Assembly (NCBI GenBank): GCA_025357895.1
Contig: JANYLL010000109.1
Span: 1-11,691 of the forward strand
From: Ignavibacteriota bacterium
GTDB lineage: Bacteria; Bacteroidota; Ignavibacteria; Palsa-1295
Direction of reading: 5' to 3'
Length of the DNA stretch: 11,691 nucleotides
A program made the position numbers and the translations under genes. Every line of letters begins with the position of its first letter. Positions within the stretch are counted from its first letter, which is position 1. The notes beneath the pieces are model-generated. The model ran no database searches and was not told the DNA's origin. It saw only the letters and a list, made by a program, of their open reading frames with translations. Below are positions 1 through 5,433 of this stretch, in pieces.

Positions 1-7
1 TTGCGTT

Positions 8-33
8 CGCGGGCTAAAGCCCTGCGGCTACCG
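8..33. repeat. REP palindrome arm, family I (half of a REPIN cut by the window edge)
   Basis: This 26-base unit carries the core GGGCTAAAGCCC. It is identical to the right arm of the paired element at 2108-2133, and the flanking bases (TTGCGTTCG here, ACGCATTCG there) are also similar. The matching inverted arm presumably lies just left of the window. It overlaps the end of the aldolase gene and encodes that protein's last five residues and its TAG stop. REP sequences of this kind are non-autonomous and are usually mobilised by a TnpA-REP (RAYT) transposase; none is present here. Confidence 0.8.
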
Positions 34-646
34 AGGCTATTGCCTTTCGTGCTCTCATTTCAACTTCATCAAATCTTGTATGCGCTACATCATCATCATT
101 GATCAGCACTGAACCTAAGCCCACTGCACTTGCGCCGGCTTTAAAAAAATCATTCATGTTCTCTATTGTTACTCCATTTGTCGGAATAAAACGAATATCG
201 GGAAAAGGACCGCGCAGCGCTTTGATGTAATTCGGACCGATTCCGGTTAGCGGAAAAAGCTTAATAAAATCTGCGCCGTTCGTATGCGCTTCCCATACTT
301 CGGTCGGGCTGAACGCCCCACCGATAGAAACCACGGCATGTTCGCGGGCAACGGTGATCATCTTTCCGTCATTAATAGGACTGACCATGAATTTCGCTCC
401 GGCAGTGATCGCTGATTCCGCCGCTTTACGGCCAATGACCGTCCCAGCGCCAATAAGACATTGCGGAAATTTCTGAATAAGCAGTTCGATGCATTCAAAC
501 GCATTCTGCGAGTTCAGCGTAACTTCAAAAATAGTTATGCCACCGCTTACCATACGCTCGACATATTCGACGATGCGCGAAGTATCTTTGAGGCGAATGA
601 TGCCGATAATCTTTTCTTTAAGGATGCGGTTGATGTTTGGATTCAT
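14..646 (-). CDS. eda: 2-keto-3-deoxy-6-phospho-gluconate/galactonate aldolase (KDPG aldolase family)
   Basis: Class I aldolase of the KHG/KDPG family. Enzymes of this family split 2-keto-3-deoxy-6-phosphogluconate (or the galactonate epimer) into pyruvate and glyceraldehyde 3-phosphate in the cytoplasm. The 210-residue length is typical. Visible landmarks are the catalytic Glu in FEVTLNS (E41), the GAGTV loop (66-70) and the Schiff-base lysine in FIKLFP (K129). The phosphate-side segment FIPTNGVT (153-160) has Asn where many relatives have TGG. The LNS after the catalytic Glu resembles galactonate-type (DgoA-like) enzymes rather than the LRT of E. coli Eda, so the substrate epimer is open. 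The ATG at 646 has no Shine-Dalgarno sequence and follows a heptamer repeat array. The last residues, VAAGL, and the stop are encoded by a REP palindrome, so the native C-terminus has been replaced. No other Entner-Doudoroff gene is in view. The gene runs in the same direction as the truncated clpB, 65 bases upstream. Confidence 0.92.
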   Translation of the reverse strand: MNPNINRILKEKIIGIIRLKDTSRIVEYVERMVSGGITIFEVTLNSQNAFECIELLIQKFPQCLIGAGTVIGRKAAESAITAGAKFMVSPINDGKMITVAREHAVVSIGGAFSPTEVWEAHTNGADFIKLFPLTGIGPNYIKALRGPFPDIRFIPTNGVTIENMNDFFKAGASAVGLGSVLINDDDVAHTRFDEVEMRARKAIASVAAGL

Positions 647-650
647 GGGG

Positions 651-711
651 CAGTCGTTAGTCTTTAGTCGTTAGCAGAATTCGTAATTTCTAATTCGTAA
701 TTCGTAATAAT
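651..711. repeat. Heptanucleotide tandem repeat array (NNNACGA type)
   Basis: Read on the minus strand, this gap holds four 7-base units (ATTACGA, ATTACGA, ATTAGAA, ATTACGA), a 6-base joint, and then three more (CTAACGA, CTAAAGA, CTAACGA). All fit the loose consensus NNNACGA or are one base off. The array fills nearly the whole space between the premature stop of clpB and the start codon of the aldolase. A second array with the same ACGA core lies at 5399-5433. Heptamer arrays between genes are known from several bacterial groups. Their role here is unknown, but slippage and recombination are plausible. Confidence 0.75.
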
Positions 712-2028
712 TTACGCTGCTAATTCCCTCTTCAATGCTTCCCGCTCGATCTCTAATTGTCGGATCTTTCGTTCAAGCTGATCAAGTTCAACCGGCATTG
801 AGTCAATATCAATGCGCAATTTACTTGCGGCTTCATCGACAAGATCGATCGCTTTATCGGGAAGGAAGCGGTCGCTGATGTAACGCGATGATAATTGCGC
901 CGCAGCAACGAGCGCAGAATCCTTGATGCGCACACCATGATGCACTTCATATTTTTCTTTGAGTCCGCGCAGAATAGAGATCGTATCTTCCACCGTCGGT
1001 TCGCCGACAAATACAGGCTGGAAGCGGCGTTCCAGCGCAGCGTCTTTTTCGATATGCTTGCGGTATTCATCGAGCGTTGTTGCGCCGATGGTGCGAAGTT
1101 CACCTCTGGCAAGAGCAGGCTTTAAAATATTTGCTGCATCCATTGCGCCTTGTGTAGCGCCTGCTCCGATAAGTGTATGAAGTTCATCAATGAAAAGAAT
1201 TATTTCTCCTTCGGATTCTGCAACTTCTTTTACGATGGCTTTCAGCCGTTCTTCGAATTGTCCGCGAAAACTTGTACCTGCCACAAGCGTACCCATATCA
1301 AGTGCGATCAGCCGTTTGCCCTTTAATGTTTCAGGAACATCTCCACTTACTATTCTTCCTGCAATTCCTTCGACGATCGCCGTCTTGCCGACACCCGGTT
1401 CGCCAATAAGCACAGGATTATTTTTTGTTCTCCGCGCCAGGACTTGCATAACGCGCCTCACCTCTTCATCGCGTCCGATTACAGGATCGAGCTTTCCTTT
1501 TTCTGCGAGCGCAGTCAGGTCGCGTCCGTATTTTTCAAGCGACTGATACCGCTCTTCTGCATTTGCATCGGTGACGCGCTGAGTGCCGCGCACGGCTTGC
1601 AATGCTTTCAGCACTGCATCCTTGGTGACGCCCTGATCTTTTAATAAACGCGATGCTTCAGATTTTTCTTCGATAATTGCAAGCAGTAAATGCTCTGTAG
1701 AAGTGTATTCGTCTTTGAGCGCTTCGGCTTCTTTGCGCGCTGTATCAAAAAGTTTATTGAGCGCAGGAGATGCGAAAGTATTTGCCGAAGCAATGCCCCC
1801 GACCTTCGGAAGTTTTTCTAAAAGAGTATTCGTCTTAATGCGGATCTGATCAATATTTACTCCGATCTTTCTGAGCACAGAAACAAAGACGCCTTCGCCA
1901 TCCTGCGCTAATGCCGCAAGCAAATGCTCGGGTTCGACCTGCGTATTTCCATAATTTCCGGCGATTTCTACCGCCGCTTGTAACGCTTCCTGCGTTTTTA
2001 CCGTAAGCTTGTTCGGATTGATTGCCAT
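712..2028 (-). CDS. clpB: Truncated ClpB disaggregase (N domain and first AAA+ module only)
   Basis: Full-length ClpB (about 860 residues) is the hexameric AAA+ disaggregase that works with DnaK to rescue aggregated proteins after heat stress. This reading frame has only 438 residues. Visible parts are the N-terminal Clp repeat domain (about 1-145); AAA+ module 1 with Walker A GEPGVGKTA (209-217), pore loop around F254, Walker B ILFIDELH (277-284), sensor-1 GATT (315-318), Arg fingers ERRF (333-336) and sensor-2 LPDKAID (389-395); and the first turns of the middle coiled coil (about 410-435). It then ends abruptly with ELAA-stop. The rest of the middle domain and all of AAA+ module 2 are missing. 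There is no room for them, because the aldolase starts 65 bases on and no frame of the gap continues ClpB. The remaining frame is undamaged, so the loss looks recent or the short protein is kept. The ATG at 2028 (MAINPNKLT) fits the family. No Shine-Dalgarno sequence is present; a TATAAT lies a few bases upstream, probably too close to act. It could be a pseudogene or a single-ring ClpB-N form. Confidence 0.85.
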   Translation of the reverse strand: MAINPNKLTVKTQEALQAAVEIAGNYGNTQVEPEHLLAALAQDGEGVFVSVLRKIGVNIDQIRIKTNTLLEKLPKVGGIASANTFASPALNKLFDTARKEAEALKDEYTSTEHLLLAIIEEKSEASRLLKDQGVTKDAVLKALQAVRGTQRVTDANAEERYQSLEKYGRDLTALAEKGKLDPVIGRDEEVRRVMQVLARRTKNNPVLIGEPGVGKTAIVEGIAGRIVSGDVPETLKGKRLIALDMGTLVAGTSFRGQFEERLKAIVKEVAESEGEIILFIDELHTLIGAGATQGAMDAANILKPALARGELRTIGATTLDEYRKHIEKDAALERRFQPVFVGEPTVEDTISILRGLKEKYEVHHGVRIKDSALVAAAQLSSRYISDRFLPDKAIDLVDEAASKLRIDIDSMPVELDQLERKIRQLEIEREALKRELAA

Positions 2029-2057
2029 AATATTATAGTTAGTGATATCCGATCATT

Positions 2058-2132
2058 GGTAGGCGCCGGGCTTTAGCCCGCGTGAATCTCAAAATGAGAA
2101 ACGCATTCGCGGGCTAAAGCCCTGCGGCTACC
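2058..2132. repeat. REPIN, family I (two inverted REP palindromes)
   Basis: Left arm 2058-2082 and right arm 2108-2132 are near-perfect inverted copies. Each holds the palindromic core GGGCTTTAGCCC and each ends in GGTAG toward the outside. The 25-base spacer contains a small dyad, TCTCA-AAA-TGAGA. The whole unit could fold as one long cruciform or as three hairpins. It sits between the divergent clpB and lptA-like genes, inside the space that must hold both of their promoters. The right arm is identical to the arm at 8-33, and a diverged copy lies at 4425-4501. Confidence 0.85.
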
Positions 2133-2200
2133 GCAAAAAATAATTCTTGAACTCTTTAGGTATATATTCGAAATTATTAAACGAGCACTGCCCACGATCT

Positions 2201-3679
2201 GTGCCGCGTTTTTTTTATATTCAAATACTTTTCTTTTTCTGCACTTTTTTCTTCTCAGGCGTAATATTCGCACAAAATCAGGTTGAAATCACTGCCGACC
2301 AGCAGATAGGCTCAAGCGATAAAGTACGTTTCGTGGGACATTTCAGATTTCACGATGGTTCGATCTTCGGTAAAGCGGATAGCGCAATTCAATATCCCCT
2401 TCAACATCTAATTGATCTTTACGGCAATGTCCTAATACGTCAGGATACGCTTTCCGTCGAAGCGCCCTTTATCCATTACGATATGAACACGCGCATTGCA
2501 CGCGCAGATAAAGGCGTAAAATTTTCCGACCGCGATGCGAATATTACTTCGCGATGGGCAACATACGATCTTAATTTCCAACGAGCAGATTTTCATGAAT
2601 TCGTCAGGGCAACACAGGAAAAGACCGTGCTTACTTCGAATGATCTGTCCTATTTTCGCTCAACGCAAACATCTATAGCCAAAGGAAATGTGTTCGTGAA
2701 ATCGGATTCGGGAACATTGAAAGCCGATGAAGTGACGAATGCTAAAACAGTTGGCGAAACGATTGCGCGCGGAAATGTCGAGGCACGTAACGACTCACTT
2801 ATTATAATAAGCCAATACCTTTTTGATTCAAAGCCGCTTGGTCTGCTTACGGCATCAGGAAATGTGCAAGCATATTCAATACAGAATAATACGATCCAAT
2901 TCGGTGATACGCTTGCACGCTTTAGTAAATTAGGATATTCTATCGTTCCGAAAAACCCTCTTCTTTTTATTATCGATTCCTCACTCAAAAGGGATACGGC
3001 AACCGGCATTGCCATTGCAGTTTACGATACTCTTCGGATCAAATCGCTTGTGATGGAAGTTTTCCAGGGAGATAGCGCTCATTTTATAGCAACGGATAGC
3101 GTCAAACTCTTTCGCGCAAATTTTTCAGCTATTGGCGGAAAGTTATATTATTCGCAGCGCGATAGCATGATGCGGATCTATGGTAACAATAAACAGAATA
3201 TGTGGTATGATAGTACGGAGATCGATGGTGATAGCATTGTGACATACCAGAAAGGCAAAAAACTCGATCATGTAATTGCGTTCGGGCATGCTTTTGCAAC
3301 AGATCCATATAAAGATTCAACGGTAAAAGGAAGAGTCAACCAACTCTCATCTCAGAAAATGACACTCTTTATTGTTAAGGACACGGTGCGAACGTTGATC
3401 GCAGTGGATAATGCGCTTTCTATTTATTTTATCACTTCAGATGATAAACCAAGTGGATTTAATCGCTCAAGCGGAGATAGCCTTCGCATTGATTTCGAAA
3501 ATAATTCTCCGAAGCGAGTCGCTGTTCTATCAGGCACTGAGGGAGAATTTTGGCCTGAGCGATATGTAAAAGATCGCGGCGCAGCTTTTCGTCTGGGAAA
3601 TTATGAACGGCATATCGAGCTGCGACCGAAAAAAGAAGATCTGATCTTATCATGGACGCCAAAGGAGTTCGTGAAATAA
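2201..3679 (+). CDS. OstA/LptA-like lipopolysaccharide export protein
   Basis: This is probably a periplasmic OstA/LptA-family protein that carries lipid A/LPS between the inner-membrane LptB-containing complex and the outer membrane. The open frame begins at TTG 2147, right after an in-frame stop at 2141. I prefer the GTG at 2201 because it gives a compact signal peptide: a short n-region with Arg, a very Phe-rich core, and likely cleavage after VIFA before QNQVEITAD. Translation from TTG would add 18 polar residues. Neither start has a Shine-Dalgarno sequence. The mature part (about 470 residues) is rich in short beta-strand repeats of the OstA type, such as GNVLIRQDTLSVEAP, AKGNVFVKSDSGTLKAD and ARGNVEARNDSL, mostly in the first 220 residues. 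That is much longer than E. coli LptA (185 residues) and resembles the long OstA-like proteins of Bacteroidota. lptB follows after 12 bases. No lptC-like gene is adjacent. The exact role (LptA, or a fused LptC/LptA bridge) is inference. Confidence 0.78.
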   Translation: MPRFFYIQILFFFCTFFFSGVIFAQNQVEITADQQIGSSDKVRFVGHFRFHDGSIFGKADSAIQYPLQHLIDLYGNVLIRQDTLSVEAPFIHYDMNTRIARADKGVKFSDRDANITSRWATYDLNFQRADFHEFVRATQEKTVLTSNDLSYFRSTQTSIAKGNVFVKSDSGTLKADEVTNAKTVGETIARGNVEARNDSLIIISQYLFDSKPLGLLTASGNVQAYSIQNNTIQFGDTLARFSKLGYSIVPKNPLLFIIDSSLKRDTATGIAIAVYDTLRIKSLVMEVFQGDSAHFIATDSVKLFRANFSAIGGKLYYSQRDSMMRIYGNNKQNMWYDSTEIDGDSIVTYQKGKKLDHVIAFGHAFATDPYKDSTVKGRVNQLSSQKMTLFIVKDTVRTLIAVDNALSIYFITSDDKPSGFNRSSGDSLRIDFENNSPKRVAVLSGTEGEFWPERYVKDRGAAFRLGNYERHIELRPKKEDLILSWTPKEFVK

Positions 3680-3691
3680 TATTTATTACTA

Positions 3692-4444
3692 ATGGAAAAA
3701 CTCTATTCCGAACATCTGAAAAAAATATACGGCAAGCGCACAGTCGTTAAAGATTCAAGCGTATCCGTATCTCCCGGTGAGATCGTAGGGTTGCTCGGAC
3801 CTAACGGCGCCGGAAAGACGACGACGTTCTATATGATAACCGGTCTCATCAAACCGAATGGCGGTAAAGTATTTTTGAATGACGAAGACATCACGCCGCT
3901 TCCGATGTATGCCCGCGCACGAAAAGGCATTGGCTATCTTTCCCAGGAAGCTTCTATCTTTCGGAAGATGACCGTCGAAGAAAATCTTCTTGCTGTTTTG
4001 GAATTAATGCCGCTTGATAAAAAAGCCCGCAAGCAAAAAGCCGAAGCATTGATGGAAGAATTTGCGATCACCAATATCCGCAATTCCAAAGGATATATGC
4101 TTTCCGGCGGCGAGAGGAGAAGATGCGAGATCGCAAGAGCGCTTGCAACGAATCCGAAATATATTCTGCTCGATGAGCCATTCGCAGGAATTGATCCGAT
4201 AACAGTCGAAGAAATAATGCAGATCGTTATCAGATTAAAAGAACGCGGCATCGGCATTCTCATCACCGATCATAACGTCCATGAAACGCTTTCGATCACC
4301 GATAGAGCCTACATCCTAATTGACGGCACGATTTACAAATCCGGAACGGCAGAAGAACTTGCAAGCGATGAACAGATCAGGAAATTATATCTGGGCGAGA
4401 CGTTTAAGTTAGAGAGGTACCAAGCGGTAGGTGCGGGGCTTTAG
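3692..4444 (+). CDS. lptB: LPS export ABC transporter ATP-binding protein LptB
   Basis: LptB is the cytoplasmic ATPase that, with LptF and LptG, extracts LPS from the inner membrane and pushes it onto the LptC/LptA bridge. The sequence has Walker A GPNGAGKTT (36-44), Q-loop Q85 in YLSQEASIF, the signature LSGGERRR (137-144) typical of LptB, Walker B YILLDEP (157-163), a D-loop in AGID (165-168) and switch His in TDHN (H194). The conserved LptB end YLGETFKL falls at 233-240. After it come ten residues, of which the last six (AVGAGL) and the TAG stop come from a REP palindrome, so the native stop has been lost. The gene follows the OstA-like gene at 12 bases and probably shares its transcript. 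No Shine-Dalgarno sequence is visible before the ATG. lptF/lptG are not in the window. Confidence 0.95.
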   Translation: MEKLYSEHLKKIYGKRTVVKDSSVSVSPGEIVGLLGPNGAGKTTTFYMITGLIKPNGGKVFLNDEDITPLPMYARARKGIGYLSQEASIFRKMTVEENLLAVLELMPLDKKARKQKAEALMEEFAITNIRNSKGYMLSGGERRRCEIARALATNPKYILLDEPFAGIDPITVEEIMQIVIRLKERGIGILITDHNVHETLSITDRAYILIDGTIYKSGTAEELASDEQIRKLYLGETFKLERYQAVGAGL

Positions 4445-4501
4445 CCCCCTTGAGAATATTTCACTCGTGTAAGTGTTCGCAGACTAAAGCTCCGCCTACC
4501 G
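4425..4501. repeat. REPIN, family I, diverged, at a convergent gene junction
   Basis: The left arm (4425-4449) has the perfect palindrome GGGGCTTTAGCCCC. The right arm (4478-4501) is an inverted, more diverged copy with a 2-base shortening (core AGCTTTAGTCT). The spacer holds a weak dyad, CACT...AGTG. The element lies where lptB and zapA converge and overlaps both. The left arm encodes the last residues and stop of lptB, and the outer end of the right arm gives the stop of zapA. The hairpins could also serve as a two-way transcription terminator or 3'-end block, since no other terminator separates the genes; that function is inferred. Confidence 0.82.
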
Positions 4502-4768
4502 AGTCTCTAATGCATCGCATAAATTCTCTATCTCCCCTGCCAGCCTTTCGATATCACGCAGTTCATTCATTTGTGCATGGACTTGCTGTTCGGAAATATT
4601 GAGCGCAGTTAATACGGCTAATGTTGTCGGCGGTTTACCGGGAAGTTTTTGCTGAAGGTCTTTTAATTCCGTATCGAGTTCGGCAGCAAGTTCTTTTACG
4701 AGTGCTTCATCGTTGGTACGAAGCGAGTACTCACTTCCGAGAATTGTTACTTTAACGGATTCTGACAT
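4496..4768 (-). CDS. zapA: Cell division protein ZapA
   Basis: ZapA is a small cytoplasmic protein that bundles FtsZ filaments and stabilises the division ring. The 90 residues match the family layout. An N-terminal beta-alpha-beta head (VKVTILGSEYSLRTNDE, 6-22) is followed by a helix (23-45), the linker PGKPPTTLAVLTALN (43-57) and a C-terminal coiled-coil helix (58-88) used for dimers and tetramers. A strong AGGAGG (4773-4778) lies close before the ATG and overlaps the stop of the upstream coiled-coil gene, so translation is probably coupled. Placement downstream of pheT is common in Bacteroidota and relatives. The TAG stop lies in the outer end of a REPIN arm (CGG-TAG). A second in-frame TAG follows four codons later inside the same arm. 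Confidence 0.9.
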   Translation of the reverse strand: MSESVKVTILGSEYSLRTNDEALVKELAAELDTELKDLQQKLPGKPPTTLAVLTALNISEQQVHAQMNELRDIERLAGEIENLCDALETR

Positions 4769-4772
4769 AACG

Positions 4773-4778
4773 CCTCCT
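4773..4778 (-). promoter_or_regulatory. Shine-Dalgarno of zapA, overlapping the upstream stop codon
   Basis: On the minus strand the string TAGGAGG contains both the TAG stop of the coiled-coil gene and an AGGAGG, four bases before the zapA ATG. It is the only strong Shine-Dalgarno sequence I found before any gene in the window. The overlap suggests that ribosomes finishing the coiled-coil gene re-initiate on zapA. Confidence 0.8.
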
Positions 4779-5394
4779 ATTTAGTTAGTTCAACATGTGC
4801 AAGAGCATCGACGCGCTCAATAAGCGTATCGACGGTTTTCAATAAACTCAGGCGTTCATCCTGAGTGAACATCAGTGCATACGAATTATCCTTTTCTTCT
4901 ACCACTCCAAGCTGCTTCTGTAAACTCTCGCGCTCTTCTTTCATCAATTCAAGCTGGCGCTCAATAGCAGCACTTTCCTCTTCCAGACTTTGGATCGTTG
5001 CAGTATATTTCTGTTCACGTTCAAGTGAGTCAGCGTGGGATTTTTCATAGGCAGAAAGTTCGTTTTCTTTGAGAGTCAGATTTTTTTCTGCTTCGGAGAT
5101 CTTCTTATCGCGTTCAGCTGCAAGTTTTTCTAATTTCTCTAATTTTTGATTAAGGGCATGAACTTCTTCAGCAGCGCCGTCGGTCAGGGATTGACGCTGA
5201 GAAGTGATCGCGCGTTCGCGTTCCAAAAGCTCTTCGATCTCTTTTATACGATGAGCGGATTTATCGCGCGTAGATTCAAGCTGCTTGATACGATCGGGCA
5301 ACACACCTACGATCGTTTCCAATCTTGCAAATGCTCGTGCAAGCCATTCGCGGGCTTGGAGCAATTGGGCTTCGCGTTGTTTAGAATCAAGCAT
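4777..5394 (-). CDS. Coiled-coil protein of unknown function between pheT and zapA
   Basis: I do not recognise a named family. The 205 residues are almost all predicted helix. The N-terminal stretch (about 1-40, AREWLARAFARLETIVGVL) is more apolar. A long heptad-rich, Glu/Lys/Gln-rich coiled coil follows (about 38-170, for example RIKEIEELLERERA and LEKLEKLAAERDKKI). A short distinct tail, FTQDERLSLLKTVDTLIERVDAL (about 176-199), resembles a small amphipathic helix cap. There is no signal peptide and no membrane segment, so it is probably cytoplasmic. It lies 36 bases after pheT and its stop codon is embedded in the zapA Shine-Dalgarno sequence, so the two are likely made together. Size, coiled coil and coupling make a division-ring partner of ZapA (ZapB-like in role, not in sequence) a reasonable guess, but nothing in the sequence proves it. 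The start at ATG 5394 (MLDSKQRE) has no Shine-Dalgarno sequence. Confidence 0.75.
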   Translation of the reverse strand: MLDSKQREAQLLQAREWLARAFARLETIVGVLPDRIKQLESTRDKSAHRIKEIEELLERERAITSQRQSLTDGAAEEVHALNQKLEKLEKLAAERDKKISEAEKNLTLKENELSAYEKSHADSLEREQKYTATIQSLEEESAAIERQLELMKEERESLQKQLGVVEEKDNSYALMFTQDERLSLLKTVDTLIERVDALAHVELTK

Positions 5395-5398
5395 AATG

Positions 5399-5433
5399 GT
5401 CGTGGATCGTCATTCGTCGTTGGTTAATCGTCA
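5399..5433. repeat. Degenerate heptanucleotide array (NNNACGA type) at the pheT 3' end
   Basis: Read on the minus strand, exactly five 7-base units can be laid out: TGACGAT, TAACCAA, CGACGAA, TGACGAT, CCACGAC. ACGA recurs at 7-base spacing in four of the five. The first unit starts with the TGA stop of pheT, and the array ends four bases before the ATG of the coiled-coil gene. It is more diverged than the array at 651-711 but has the same core and period and the same position, filling a gap between co-directional genes. Confidence 0.6.

Noticed and set aside
647..711. Possible frameshift that would let clpB continue past its stop
   Set aside because: No frame of the 65-base gap encodes middle-domain sequence. 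The bases are a tandem repeat, and the aldolase begins straight after, so sequence is missing rather than shifted.
651..711. Repeat array as a CRISPR
   Set aside because: Units are 7 bases, contiguous and without spacers, so this is a simple tandem repeat.
1190..1546. Long plus-strand open frame opposite clpB
   Set aside because: It is the antisense shadow of a conserved AAA+ coding region, with a Ser/Pro-rich composition typical of reversed coding sequence.
2029..2057. CIRCE or other heat-shock operator expected before clpB
   Set aside because: No TTAGCACTC-N9-GAGTGCTAA-like dyad is present. Only a TATAAT very near the start codon and then the REPIN are seen.
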